From contig JAMLIV010000009.1 of assembly GCA_023954075.1 (NCBI GenBank), positions 1-64,000 on the forward strand: DNA of 64,000 nt. The letters run 5' to 3'. Of this stretch, positions 25,430 to 34,753 are shown piece by piece. Origin of the DNA: Lysobacteraceae bacterium. GTDB taxonomy: Bacteria > Pseudomonadota > Gammaproteobacteria > Xanthomonadales > Xanthomonadaceae. The notes under the pieces were generated by a model. The model had not been told where the DNA came from. It did no database searches and saw nothing but the letters and a program-made list of their open reading frames with translations. A program made the position numbers and the translations under genes. Position 1 is the first letter of the stretch. Every line of letters begins with the position of its first letter.

Positions 25430-26905
25430 TTGCTGACCGATCTCAACCTGACGCCGCAGCCTCCCCGCCACCTCGACGCCGATGTCTGCATCTGCGGTGC
25501 CGGGCCGGCCGGCATCGTGCTGGCGCTGGAACTGGCGCGACGCCGCCCCGACTGGCGCATCGTCCTGCTCGAAGGCGGCGGGCGCAGCATGCCCAGCGAG
25601 CGCGAGCGCGTCCTCTACGACGTCGGGCTGGGAACCAAGTCCTATGCGGTGGCGGCCTCGCGCCGGCGGATGCTGGGCGGCACCTCCGGGCACTGGGGCG
25701 GCTGGTGCAAGCCGCTCGACCCGGAGGACTTCACCGCGCCGGCGGCCTGGTCGGCGCCGGACTGGCCCATCACGCTCGACGAGCTCCAGCCCTTTCTTGC
25801 GCCGGCCCACGTCTGGTGCGAGATCCCGAGCGATCGCTACGACCCGGACGAAGTGCGCGCCCGCCAGCCGCAGCGCTTCCTGGAGCTGCCGGCCGACGGC
25901 CCGGTGGCCGAACGCCTGTTCCGCTTCAGCCCCCCGACCCGCTTCGGCGCGCGCTACGCCGACGCGCTTGCCGGCCAGCCCAACCTCGACTGCCTGCTGC
26001 ACGCCAACCTGTTCGCCCTGGAGCGGCGCGGCGACCGCATCACGTCGGTCTCGGCCAGGGCGCTCGACGGAAGGCCGGTCAAGGTGTCCGCCGGCCGCTT
26101 CGTCCTGGCGCAGGGGGGACTGGAGACCACCCGCACCCTGCTGAACCTGCGCGGCGATGCGTCCGACGACGGCGAAGGCCTGCGCTCGCCGCACCTGGGG
26201 CGGCATTTCGCCGACCACTACGGCGTGCGCCCCGGCGCGGTGCTGGCGCCCGCGGAGCTCGGCTACCGGCGCATGGCCGACGAAACCACGGCGGTGATGC
26301 CGGTGCTGGCGCCCTCGCCCGGCGCGCTTGCCCGGTCCGAGCGCCAGAACGTGTGCCTGTTGCTGGATCCCGACCCATCCGCCGATGCGCTCCCCGCCGG
26401 CTACGCGACGCACGCGGCGCTGGGCTTTCCGCCCCGCGCGTTCTGGAACTACCGCACCCAGATGATCGTGGAGCCGCGTCCACACCCGGACAGCCGCATC
26501 ACCCTGACCGACGCACGCTGCGAGCTGGGCCTGCGCCGGGCGCACCTGGACTGGCGCATCCATCCGGAAGACACCGCGTCGGCCCTGGCGTTCTTCGACG
26601 ATTTTTCCGCCGTGCTGGCGCAGACCGGACAGGGCCGCACGCGCCTGACGTATGAAGCCACCCCCGCGCGCCTGGCCTCGGCCAACGGCGCCAACCACCA
26701 CCTGGGCACCGTCCGCTTCGCGCACGACCCAAAGGATGGCGTCGCCGATCCGGACGGGCGCCTGCACGACATGGAGAATCTCTACGTGGCGAGCTCTGCG
26801 CTGTTTCCCCGCTACGGCTATTCCAATCCCACCCTGACCATCGTGGCGCTGGCGATCCGGCTTGCCAGCCGCTGGGCGGGCGAGACACGGGAGGCAAGGA
26901 CATGA
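25430..26905 (+). CDS. GMC-type FAD-dependent oxidoreductase
   Basis: A 491-aa flavoprotein. The N-terminal Rossmann fold is ADVCICGAGPAGIVLALELARR, followed by LLEGGGRS and, near residue 80, LGGTSGHWGGWCKPLD, typical of GMC/choline-dehydrogenase-like enzymes. The C-terminal FAD-binding end is LYVASSALFPRYGYSNPTLTIVALAIRLA, with NHHLGTVRF before it. The usual C-terminal catalytic His is placed as Tyr/Ser-rich RYGYSNPT, as in the gluconate/fructose dehydrogenase-like branch. No signal peptide is seen. TTG 25430 is the only start close to the FAD fold. It ends in an ATGA overlap with the exported partner gene, suggesting a complex. Confidence 0.85.
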   Translation: MLTDLNLTPQPPRHLDADVCICGAGPAGIVLALELARRRPDWRIVLLEGGGRSMPSERERVLYDVGLGTKSYAVAASRRRMLGGTSGHWGGWCKPLDPEDFTAPAAWSAPDWPITLDELQPFLAPAHVWCEIPSDRYDPDEVRARQPQRFLELPADGPVAERLFRFSPPTRFGARYADALAGQPNLDCLLHANLFALERRGDRITSVSARALDGRPVKVSAGRFVLAQGGLETTRTLLNLRGDASDDGEGLRSPHLGRHFADHYGVRPGAVLAPAELGYRRMADETTAVMPVLAPSPGALARSERQNVCLLLDPDPSADALPAGYATHAALGFPPRAFWNYRTQMIVEPRPHPDSRITLTDARCELGLRRAHLDWRIHPEDTASALAFFDDFSAVLAQTGQGRTRLTYEATPARLASANGANHHLGTVRFAHDPKDGVADPDGRLHDMENLYVASSALFPRYGYSNPTLTIVALAIRLASRWAGETREART

Positions 26906-28008
26906 TCACCCGACGCGACCTGTGCGTGGCGGCCCTCGCCGCCGGCGCCACCGCCGGCGTCTTGATGACGCCCTGGGACTCCATCCGCGACGCCTTCTCA
27001 CCCGCCGCCAATGGCACCGGCCTGGGGCGCCCGTTCGACGCCCTGCTCGCCAGCCTCGACGGCACCCAGGGCGTTGGCCGCATCGTAGCGGAAGGCGGGG
27101 CGCCCGGGACGTCCGCCGACGCGCTCATCGAGCGTCTTGGCGCGCGCCTGGAGGGCGCGTTGCGCGACCGCACCGCGATCGAGGCGCGCCTGGGCGAACT
27201 GGTGCGCGCCGACTTTGCCGCGGCGCGCACTTGCCGTGTGGACGGCTGGATGCTGAGCCAGACCGAATGCGACCTGGCCGGCCTGCGCTGGCACCTGCTG
27301 GGCGAGGCGCCGGCGGCATCCGCGGCCGCGGCCCCGCAGGCAGCGGCAGCCGCTGCGGCAACGCCCGGATCGCCGGCCGCGGCCATCGTCGAAGTCACCA
27401 ACTGGGGGCCGCGAACCACCGAGCAGGGATCGAAATTCAACGTGCAGCCCGATGGCCACAGCGGGCTGTGGTTCGTCGCACCGGGCACGCCCGACTGGGT
27501 CAAGGTCCGCATCGATGGCCAGGAAAGCCCCACCACCGTGTCCGAAGCCGGCTTCACCTCGGGGATCTTCGGCAGCCTGCAGGAACGGCTCCTCGCCACG
27601 CCGGGCAGCTATCGCGTCGAGCTCTACGACCCGGTGAACGACACCGTGCAGCCGATCGGCGAACTGGTGGTGCGGCCAATGGCCGAACGCGCGGTCAGGG
27701 AGGACGGAACGCGCTCCTCCATTTTCTGCCCCGTCACCGAATGGGGTCCGACGGAAACGACGGTCGGCGTGGCGGAGAATGCGCAGCCCGACGGCTCGCA
27801 GGGCATGTGGTTCCTTCTGCCGTGCGCGCCCAACAACGTGCAGCTGGTGTTTGGCGACGACCGCCTCCCCGCCACCCGCACCGATCGCGGCATCACGTCA
27901 CGGGTGCCGCTGGCGCTGCTGGAATCCCCCGGCACGGTCAGCATCCGTCTTCGTCACATCCACTCCGGTGAAGAACTGACGGTCGGCCTGTTCGAAATCC
28001 GCCCCTGA
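26902..28008 (+). CDS. Exported (Tat-like) partner protein with duplicated C-terminal domain
   Basis: A 368-aa protein coupled by 4 bp to the GMC oxidoreductase. The N-terminus MITRRDLCVAALAAGATAGV has a twin-arginine followed by a hydrophobic stretch, so Tat export is plausible. Residues ~35-135 resemble small subunits of membrane flavin dehydrogenases (TCRVDGWMLSQTECDLAGL). After an Ala-rich linker two copies of one ~100-residue unit follow: VTNWGPRTTEQGSKFNVQPDG with GLWFVAPG, and VTEWGPTETTVGVAENAQPDG with GMWFLLPC. Each copy ends in a beta-strand pair (GELVVRP, GLFEIRP). I do not recognise the repeated domain; an immunoglobulin- or TIG-like fold is a guess. Confidence 0.72.
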   Translation: MITRRDLCVAALAAGATAGVLMTPWDSIRDAFSPAANGTGLGRPFDALLASLDGTQGVGRIVAEGGAPGTSADALIERLGARLEGALRDRTAIEARLGELVRADFAAARTCRVDGWMLSQTECDLAGLRWHLLGEAPAASAAAAPQAAAAAAATPGSPAAAIVEVTNWGPRTTEQGSKFNVQPDGHSGLWFVAPGTPDWVKVRIDGQESPTTVSEAGFTSGIFGSLQERLLATPGSYRVELYDPVNDTVQPIGELVVRPMAERAVREDGTRSSIFCPVTEWGPTETTVGVAENAQPDGSQGMWFLLPCAPNNVQLVFGDDRLPATRTDRGITSRVPLALLESPGTVSIRLRHIHSGEELTVGLFEIRP

Positions 28009-28140
28009 GGCAGAACGTCACATTTCATGCCGGCCCAGCCTCTGGTCCGGCACCAGGACGCGATCCTGCTCACAATTCTGGCAAAATCATCACTCCCACC
28101 GCGCGTCGTGCGGAGCGCCGGCACCTCAGGAGAATCCCAC

Positions 28141-31092
28141 GTGTCCCCCATCACCTCCCTGTACCAGATCGTGCGCCGGCCCCTGTTGACGCTGGCCGTG
28201 GCAACCACCTGCGCCGCCGTCGCCGGCAGCGCGCTGGCTGCCGATCCGGGCCGGATCGACACCCGCTCGGCGTTGGCCGAACGCGTCCTGTTCGATGCCG
28301 GCCAGCCGGGCGAATCCTTCGACGGCTTCATCGTCTACTACCGCGACGATGCGCCCGCCGGAGAAGAAAAATCCGCAGCAGCCAGCCGCACCCGCAAGGC
28401 GATCGACGCCGACCTGGCGCGCGTGGGCAAGGCCTTCGGCATCGCGGCGCGCCGCGAGCGCCAGCTCGCCACCGGCGGCCACCTCCTGCGCCTGGACGGC
28501 GCGCGCCTGGCGGGTGAGGACGCGAATGCCTGGATGGCGACGCTGGCGGCCAATCCGGACATCGTGGCGGTCGAACCGAACGCCCGCGCCTACCCGGCAC
28601 TGGTCCCGAACGACCGGCACTACGCCCTGCAATGGGGCCTGAGCGATCCGGTCGGTGGCATCAGCGCCCCGGCCGCGTGGGACATGTCCACCGGCTCCGG
28701 CATCGTCATCGCGGTCGTGGATACCGGCGGCACCCCGCACCCGGACCTCGACGCACAGACCGTCGCGGGCTACGACTTCATCTCCAGCGAGGAAACCGCG
28801 CGCGACGGCGACGGTCGCGACGCCAACCCCAACGACGAGGGCGACTGGCACGAGACGGGCGACTGCGGTCCGGGAGCCGAGCCGTCGAAGAAGTCCTCCT
28901 GGCACGGCACCCACGTTGCCGGCATCGCCGCCGCCCAGGCGAACAACGGCATCGGCGTGGCCGGCGTCGCGTTCAACGCCAGGGTGCAGCACGTGCGCGC
29001 CCTGGGCCGCTGCGGCGGCACCGTGGCCGACATTGCCGACTCGATCATCTGGGCGGCCGGCGGCACCGTGCCCGGCGTCCCGGCGAACGCGACGCCTGCG
29101 CGCGTCATCAACCTCAGCCTCGGTGGCGAGGGCATGTGCGGCCCGACCTACCAGAACGCGGTCGATGCCGCGAACGCGCGCAAGGCCGTGGTGATCGCGG
29201 CCGCCGGCAACGATGACGCACACGCGGCGACCCAGCGCCCGGCCAACTGCAGCGGCGTGCTCGTCGTGGGTGCCAGCAACCGCGCCGGCATCCGCGCGTC
29301 GTACTCCAACTACGGCGAACTGGTGGACCTCGCGGCACCCGGCGGGGACTGCAGGGACTGCGAGAACGACTACCCGGACCTCATCCTCTCCACGCTCAAC
29401 AGCGGCGAGCAGGGACAGAATGAAGCGGGCTACTACTACATGGCCGGCACCTCGATGGCCACGCCGCACGTTTCCGGCGTTGCCGCACTGGTCCTGGCGC
29501 GCAAGGGCTCACTCTCGCCCACCGAGGTCCGCACCCTGCTGCGCGACACCGCCAAACCGTTCCCTGGCCACTGCACCGGCGGCTGCGGCGTCGGACTGGT
29601 CAACGCGGAAGCCGCGGTACGCGCCGCCGGCAATCAGGCGATCACCCGACTGCCGATCTCCGTGACCCGCGCCGGCATCGGCTCGGGCCGGATCACCAGC
29701 TCGCCCAGCGGCATCGACTGCGGCGCGCGCTGCTCCAACACCTTCAGCAAGGACACCAGCGTCACCCTGACCGCGGCCGCCGCCACCGGATCGACCTTCA
29801 CCGGCTGGTCGGGCGCGTGCTCCGGCAGCGGGAGCACCTGCACCCTGGCGGCGAATCAGGCGCACGCCGCGCTGGCCCACTTCAAGGTGCCGGTCACCGG
29901 CCTGAGCCGCGGCCAGGCGACCGCCGATCTGTCCGCTCAGGGCGGTCTGGCGCGCATGTACTCGCTGCACGTGCCTTCCGGCTCGGAGTCGCTCAGGATC
30001 CGGCTCAGCGGCGGCAGCGGCGATGCCGACCTCTACGTGCGCCACGGCACCGAACCGAACGAGAGCCAGTACGACTGCCGTCCCTACCTCCACGGCAACA
30101 ACGAACTATGCGAATTCCCGGCACCGCTGGCGGGGATCTACTACATCATGATCAAGGGCGCGCCGGACTATTCGGGCGCACGCCTGTTCGCCCACTACGC
30201 GCTCGGCCCGCAGGGCGGCCGCACCGTCAGCGCCGATGTGCCCATGACCGGCATCTCGGCACCGCAGGGCGGCGGACGCTACTTCAAGGTGGACGTGCCG
30301 CAGGGTGCCACCGACCTGTGGATCACCACGCGCGCCAGCCGGGACCTGGACCTGTTCGTGCGCCGCGGCGGCGTGCCGACGCCGGACTGGAACGAGCAGT
30401 TCGTTTCCGGCAACCCCGCCGGCAACGAGGAAATCTATATCCCCAACCCGCAGCGCGGAATGCACTACATCCTGCTGCACGCCTACGAAAGCTTCAGCGG
30501 TGCCTCGCTGCGGGCCGGCTACACGGTCGCCGGCAAGCGCATCGTCATGACGCATTCGGGCCTGGGGGCCGGCACGGTGGCAATGCGGCGCGTGGCGACC
30601 GGCGCGACCGCCGCCACCTGCGCGGGTTTCCCCTGCACCGTCGGGCTGCCCGATGCGACCTTCGACCTGATCGCCTCGCCCTCGACCGGCTCGGCTTTCA
30701 GCGGCTGGATCGCCAGCCAGTGCGATTCGATCACCCCGCAGGGCGACTGCCGCATGCGGGTTTCGAGCGAGCGCCCGGTGTCCGTCGGCTTCAGCGGCGC
30801 GCCGTCCAAGCCGGTGGTCACCCTGAACACCGTCGGCGAAGGCAGCGGCGTGGTCCTGGTGCGAGCCGCCGGTGGCGATGCGCCGCTGGCGGTGTGCACG
30901 GCCTTCCCCTGCCGCATCGCGCCCACCGCGACGACCTACGAACTGGTTCCGATCGCGGCCCCGGATTCGGCCTTCACGCGCTGGATTTCCCCGACCATGG
31001 GAACGCCGGCCTGCGCCTCGATCACGGCGGAAGGCTATTGCCGCCTGCAGCCGACCGTCGCGACCTCGGTCACGGCGAACTTCGTCAAGTAG
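28141..31092 (+). CDS. Secreted subtilisin-family (S8) serine protease with PPC and bacterial-repeat domains
   Basis: A 983-aa secreted protease. GTG 28141 is supported by AGGAGA 8 bp upstream. It has a signal peptide (LLTLAVATTCAAVAGSALA) and an I9-like propeptide region (~60-150). The S8 domain has Asp in AVVDTGG (~191), His in WHGTHVAG (~254) and Ser in GTSMATPHVSG (~436). Downstream are a Cys-containing bacterial repeat (SSPSGIDCGARCSNTFSKD), two pre-peptidase C-terminal (PPC) domains (DADLYVRHG and DLDLFVRRG), and two more repeats to the C-terminus. Architecture matches the extracellular proteases of Lysobacter and Xanthomonas. The C-terminal domains are often removed during maturation. 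Confidence 0.92.
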   Translation: MSPITSLYQIVRRPLLTLAVATTCAAVAGSALAADPGRIDTRSALAERVLFDAGQPGESFDGFIVYYRDDAPAGEEKSAAASRTRKAIDADLARVGKAFGIAARRERQLATGGHLLRLDGARLAGEDANAWMATLAANPDIVAVEPNARAYPALVPNDRHYALQWGLSDPVGGISAPAAWDMSTGSGIVIAVVDTGGTPHPDLDAQTVAGYDFISSEETARDGDGRDANPNDEGDWHETGDCGPGAEPSKKSSWHGTHVAGIAAAQANNGIGVAGVAFNARVQHVRALGRCGGTVADIADSIIWAAGGTVPGVPANATPARVINLSLGGEGMCGPTYQNAVDAANARKAVVIAAAGNDDAHAATQRPANCSGVLVVGASNRAGIRASYSNYGELVDLAAPGGDCRDCENDYPDLILSTLNSGEQGQNEAGYYYMAGTSMATPHVSGVAALVLARKGSLSPTEVRTLLRDTAKPFPGHCTGGCGVGLVNAEAAVRAAGNQAITRLPISVTRAGIGSGRITSSPSGIDCGARCSNTFSKDTSVTLTAAAATGSTFTGWSGACSGSGSTCTLAANQAHAALAHFKVPVTGLSRGQATADLSAQGGLARMYSLHVPSGSESLRIRLSGGSGDADLYVRHGTEPNESQYDCRPYLHGNNELCEFPAPLAGIYYIMIKGAPDYSGARLFAHYALGPQGGRTVSADVPMTGISAPQGGGRYFKVDVPQGATDLWITTRASRDLDLFVRRGGVPTPDWNEQFVSGNPAGNEEIYIPNPQRGMHYILLHAYESFSGASLRAGYTVAGKRIVMTHSGLGAGTVAMRRVATGATAATCAGFPCTVGLPDATFDLIASPSTGSAFSGWIASQCDSITPQGDCRMRVSSERPVSVGFSGAPSKPVVTLNTVGEGSGVVLVRAAGGDAPLAVCTAFPCRIAPTATTYELVPIAAPDSAFTRWISPTMGTPACASITAEGYCRLQPTVATSVTANFVK

Positions 31093-31100
31093 CCGGCTCG

Positions 31101-31135
31101 CGCGGTGACCCCGCTCCTGCGGCGGGGCCACCGCG
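31101..31135. terminator. Long hairpin between convergent protease and DUF2461 genes
   Basis: A 14-bp arm CGCGGTGACCCCGC, 7-nt loop and GCGGGGCCACCGCG, with a single mismatch, sits 8 bp after the protease stop and 43 bp before the end of the convergent gene. It could stop transcription in both directions, although neither strand shows a T-tract. Confidence 0.45.
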
Positions 31136-31178
31136 GCGGATTCCGCTTACGGCACGTCCGCGCGCTGCGGACCGCCGC

Positions 31179-31904
31179 TCAAAAGTCCAGGTCGAGCGCC
31201 GCGCAAAGGTAATCGACCAAGGGCGCGAGCGTGGCGAAATCCGCCTCCAGCGCGACGCGCAGGCCCGGGCCGACCACGGTGGCATCGTCGAGCGGACGCC
31301 AGAGCGTCCAGCTGCGCAGCTTGAGATCCTCGATCAACGGCGAGTCGGCCGGATAGCCGCGCGGCGCGCGCACCATGGATCCTTCGCGCTCCAGCACGAA
31401 GCTTGTGCGCACGCGCGGCGCGCCGATGGCCGCCTGCCAGCCTGCCGGGTTGTCGAAGATGAACTGGCGGATGCGCCGCTGCACCTCGGGCTCGGGCTGC
31501 CAGATCCCGGCACCGACGAAACTTCCGCCCGGCTGGAGCTGGACATAGAAGGACGGCGAAGCCACCTCGCGCCGCCGCTCGTGAAAAAAACGCGCGCCCT
31601 GCCAGGTCTTGTAGGGCGACTTGTCGCGGCTGTAGCGCGCGTCGCGATGGATGCGGAACAGCGAACCGCCCTGCTTGCGCGGATCGGCGCGGTAGTGCGG
31701 GCTGATCGCGGCCAGCGCCGGCTGCAGATCGCCGACCAGCCGCAGAAACGGCTCGCGCACGTGGGCTTCGTAGTCGGGGCGGTGCGCCTGGAACCAGGGC
31801 TTGGTGTTGTTGGCGGCGAGTCGGCACAGGAAGCGCAGGCTGCGTGCGCTGAAGTAGTCATCCGCCACGGCGTGCGTGCCAGAGGTGTCGGCGCGGGGGC
31901 TCAT
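31179..31904 (-). CDS. DUF2461 family protein (TIGR02453)
   Basis: A 241-aa conserved protein of unknown function. The family pattern is clear: FLCRLAANNTKPWFQAHRPDYEAHVREPF at the N-terminus, FRIHRDARYSRDKSPYKTWQGARF in the middle and FYVQLQPGGSFVGAGIWQPEPE. No signal peptide or membrane helix is present. Its start codon overlaps the stop of the upstream GT4 gene by 4 bp, so it is the second cistron. Confidence 0.88.
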   Translation of the reverse strand: MSPRADTSGTHAVADDYFSARSLRFLCRLAANNTKPWFQAHRPDYEAHVREPFLRLVGDLQPALAAISPHYRADPRKQGGSLFRIHRDARYSRDKSPYKTWQGARFFHERRREVASPSFYVQLQPGGSFVGAGIWQPEPEVQRRIRQFIFDNPAGWQAAIGAPRVRTSFVLEREGSMVRAPRGYPADSPLIEDLKLRSWTLWRPLDDATVVGPGLRVALEADFATLAPLVDYLCAALDLDF

Positions 31905-32941
31905 GCCGGCTCCGGGCCGGCCTGGCCCATGCCGAGAGCGGCCAGCTCCCGCCGGTAGAAGGCCTCGATGTCGGCCACGCGCGCGGCGAGGTCGAAGCGC
32001 TCCATCGGATACGCGCGTCGCGCCGGGCGCTGCGAAAACGTCTCGCGCAAGGCCTCCGCCAGCGCCTCCGGATCATCGATCGGCAGCAGCGGCGTGCCGA
32101 TCACCTCGGCCAGGTGCCGCGCGCCTTCGCTGGCGCTGGCCAGGATCGGCAGCCCGGCACCCATGGCCTCCAGCAATACCAGACCGAAGGGTTCGCGCCG
32201 CGCCGCGCTCACGAACACGTCGAACGCGGCCATCCAGTCCTGCGGATCGCTGACGAAGCCGGGCATCACCACCTCGCGCGGCGCGATTTTGCGCAACGCA
32301 TCGAAAGCCTCGCCCTGCCCGACAATCACCAGGCGCGCCTCGATCGGCAGGTCGGCGCGCTTCCAGGCTTCCACCAGCACGTCGAGCCCCTTGCTGCGCT
32401 CCACCCGTCCAAGCGCACCGAACACGAAGGCATCGGGTGCAATGCGCGCGCCGGCTCGTATGCGCGCGCGCGCGTCGGGCGCGGCGGGCTGCGCGCGCGT
32501 CCAGTTGTCGATCTGGACGCTGTGCGGGCGCAGCGCCGGCGGGATGGCGGGAAGCTGCCAGGGCGCGATGGCGATGAGTGCATCCAGATCCGCGTGCTGG
32601 CGCGACTTGTAGGCCACATGCAAGCTGGCCACGCGCAGGCATTCGCCGCGCAGCCCGTGCAGCGCTCGGCAGGCACCACTCAGGTGTGCGTGCGCTACGT
32701 CAGGACGCAGGCGCCGCACGATCCGCCGCGCCTGCCAGACCGGCGAAAGCAGGCCCACGGCCTCCACGCGCACCGCAGGATCGAGGCGATGCGCGATCGC
32801 ATCGGGCCGGTCTTCCGTGGCCACCCGGCGCAGCACCATGGTCACATCGTGGCCGGCCTGCGCCTGCGCATTGGCCAGTTCCACGGCATAGCGCTCGCTC
32901 CCGGCGAAGCGGCGGGTGAGAATCAGATGGACGATATGCAT
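31901..32941 (-). CDS. Glycosyltransferase family 4
   Basis: A 346-aa GT-B enzyme. It opens with MHIVHLILTRRFAGSERYAVELANAQA, the donor domain has FGALGRVERSKGLDVLVEAW, and the sugar-nucleotide site has the EX7E pattern in REPFGLVLLEAMGAGLPILAS. It transfers a sugar from an activated donor, most likely to lipopolysaccharide or another surface glycan; the acceptor is unknown. Its 3' end is coupled to the DUF2461 gene. No other LPS core gene is next to it. Confidence 0.9.
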   Translation of the reverse strand: MHIVHLILTRRFAGSERYAVELANAQAQAGHDVTMVLRRVATEDRPDAIAHRLDPAVRVEAVGLLSPVWQARRIVRRLRPDVAHAHLSGACRALHGLRGECLRVASLHVAYKSRQHADLDALIAIAPWQLPAIPPALRPHSVQIDNWTRAQPAAPDARARIRAGARIAPDAFVFGALGRVERSKGLDVLVEAWKRADLPIEARLVIVGQGEAFDALRKIAPREVVMPGFVSDPQDWMAAFDVFVSAARREPFGLVLLEAMGAGLPILASASEGARHLAEVIGTPLLPIDDPEALAEALRETFSQRPARRAYPMERFDLAARVADIEAFYRRELAALGMGQAGPEPA

Positions 32942-32986
32942 GGCCGCTTCAGTCGCCCGTCACACCTGCGCGCGGGCGCTGCCCGG

Positions 32987-33880
32987 TCAGGCGATCGACG
33001 CGCGGTAGATCGATTCGATCGCCGCGTCCAGCGCCTGATTGAACGCGGCCTCGTCCTGCTGCGCACTCAGTCCCTCGGTCAGCGCGCGGCTGAAGCTGGC
33101 GATGACGCCGGGGTTTTTCGCCAGCAGCTCGTTGGACTTCTCGCGCGAATAGCCGCCCGACAGCGCAACGACCTTGAGCACGCTCGGGTGTTCGACCAGA
33201 TCCTTGAAGAACCCGTCCACGCTGGGCAGGGTGAGCTTGAGCATCACCGGCGTCGCCGGATCGATGGTGTCCAGGCGCGCCAGCAGGCCCTGCTTCATCT
33301 CGACCTCGATGGCGGCCTTGTCGGCGGCCTTGATGTCGACCTCCGGCTCGATGATCGGCACCAGTTCCGCGGCCAGCACCTGGCGCGCCACCTCGAACTG
33401 CTGGTCGAGCACGGCGGCGATGCCGGACGGGTTGTTGGCCTTGATGACCGAGCGCTCCTTGGTGCCGAACACGCCCTTGGCCTTGGCGCGCGCCAGCAGC
33501 GCGTCCAGACCGGGATTAGGCTTCATCAGCTGCACGCCATCGGCCTCGTCCATCAGGCCCTTGTCGATCTTGAGGAAAGGCACCACGCCCTTGTCTTTCC
33601 ACAGGAACTCAACCGCGCTCTTGCCGCCGAAGTCGTCGTCCATGGTGCGCTCGAACAGGATCGCGCCGACGATGCGCTCGCCGCTGAATGCGGGGCTGGT
33701 GACGATGCGTTCGCGCATCTTGTGCACCAGCGCGAACATCTCCGCCTCGCCGCCGTAGGCCGACTCCTCGATGCCGTAGAGGCGAAGCGCCTTGGGTGTG
33801 CTGCCGCCGCTCTGGTCGAGCGCGGCGATGAAGCCCTGGCCCGATGCGATCTTGTCACGCTGCTGCTGGTTGATGGCCAC
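32987..33880 (-). CDS. Class I fructose-bisphosphate aldolase
   Basis: A 297-aa Schiff-base aldolase cleaving fructose-1,6-bisphosphate to DHAP and glyceraldehyde-3-phosphate. The N-terminus after GTG 33880 reads AINQQQRDKIASGQGFIAALDQSGGSTPKAL, typical of the bacterial class I group, with AGGAG 9 bp upstream. Candidate active-site lysines are in PFLKIDKGL and VMLKLTLP (the latter fits the Schiff-base position). The usual gammaproteobacterial class II enzyme is not in this window. The gene stands alone, divergent from coaE. Confidence 0.9.
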   Translation of the reverse strand: MAINQQQRDKIASGQGFIAALDQSGGSTPKALRLYGIEESAYGGEAEMFALVHKMRERIVTSPAFSGERIVGAILFERTMDDDFGGKSAVEFLWKDKGVVPFLKIDKGLMDEADGVQLMKPNPGLDALLARAKAKGVFGTKERSVIKANNPSGIAAVLDQQFEVARQVLAAELVPIIEPEVDIKAADKAAIEVEMKQGLLARLDTIDPATPVMLKLTLPSVDGFFKDLVEHPSVLKVVALSGGYSREKSNELLAKNPGVIASFSRALTEGLSAQQDEAAFNQALDAAIESIYRASIA

Positions 33881-34076
33881 GATCCGTGTCTCCTGTGCAT
33901 GGTTGAGGCGCGAAGTGAGCCGCCAATGGTACCGGCTCGCGGCGAAATCCGCAGTCCGGCCCGGCGCGGCCGGTGCCCCGCTGGAACGCGCGGCCCGCGC
34001 CCCAACTGCGGCCGGGATCGACGCGCCGCCGGGGCGCAGCGGGTACGCTGTGGCCTGCTCCGCCCGAGGAATCCGC

Positions 34077-34685
34077 GTGCACCCTCCCTTCGTCATCGGC
34101 ATCACCGGCGGCATCGGCTCGGGAAAGTCGGCCGTGACCGGAAAATTCGCCGCACGCGGCGTCCCGGTGTTCGACGCCGATCTCGTCGCCCGCGAGCTGG
34201 TCGAACCCGGCCAGCCCGCGCTGGGCGAAATCGCCGGCGCGTTCGGCGCGCACCTGATCGGTTCCGATGGCCGCCTCGACCGCGCCGCGCTGCGCGCCGT
34301 GGTGTTCGCCGACGCGGCGGCGCGCGAGCGCCTGAACGCGATCCTGCACCCGCGCGTGAACGCCCGCCTCGAGGCGCTGGCGCACGCCCCCGGCCCGGCC
34401 TGCGCGCTCGTTGCCATTCCCCTGCTGGCCGAAGGCATCGACCGTTACGGCTGGCTCGACCGCATCCTGGTCGTCGACGTGCCGCGCGAAGTCCAGATCG
34501 CGCGCGCCATGGCGCGCGACGGCATGGACCGCAGCGCGGCCGAACGCATGCTGGCGGCGCAGGTCGACCGCGCCGCCCGGCTTGCGATAGCGCACGACGT
34601 GATCGCCAACGACGGCCCGATCGACGCCCTGGACGCCATCGTCGCGCGGCTCCATGCGCGCTACGCCGCGCTGGCCGGGCGCTGA
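34077..34685 (+). CDS. coaE: Dephospho-CoA kinase
   Basis: A 202-aa P-loop kinase catalysing the last step of CoA synthesis (ATP + dephospho-CoA). The Walker A motif is GITGGIGSGKS at residues 8-18, followed by DADLVARELVEPGQPAL and IPLLAEG, all family-typical. GTG 34077 has AGGA 6 bp upstream. In many relatives coaE sits beside pilD/pilC; here it lies between the aldolase and metK genes. Confidence 0.94.
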   Translation: MHPPFVIGITGGIGSGKSAVTGKFAARGVPVFDADLVARELVEPGQPALGEIAGAFGAHLIGSDGRLDRAALRAVVFADAAARERLNAILHPRVNARLEALAHAPGPACALVAIPLLAEGIDRYGWLDRILVVDVPREVQIARAMARDGMDRSAAERMLAAQVDRAARLAIAHDVIANDGPIDALDAIVARLHARYAALAGR

Positions 34686-34747
34686 GCAGCGCCGCAGCCG
34701 CCCGCCGCTGTTCAACGCGCGTTGATGCAGCCTCGGGAACGACGGGG

Positions 34748-34753
34748 TATCAT
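34748..34753 (+). promoter_or_regulatory. Putative metK promoter -10 (TATCAT)
   Basis: TATCAT lies 50 bp before the metK start. A TTGATG at 34722-34727 is 20 bp upstream, longer than ideal. No SAM or SAH riboswitch structure was recognised in the 118-bp upstream gap. Confidence 0.35.

Noticed and set aside
25192-26767. N-terminal extension of the kinase frame
   Set aside because: It runs antisense through the GMC gene. The kinase fold begins at TTG 25189 with a good ribosome-binding sequence.
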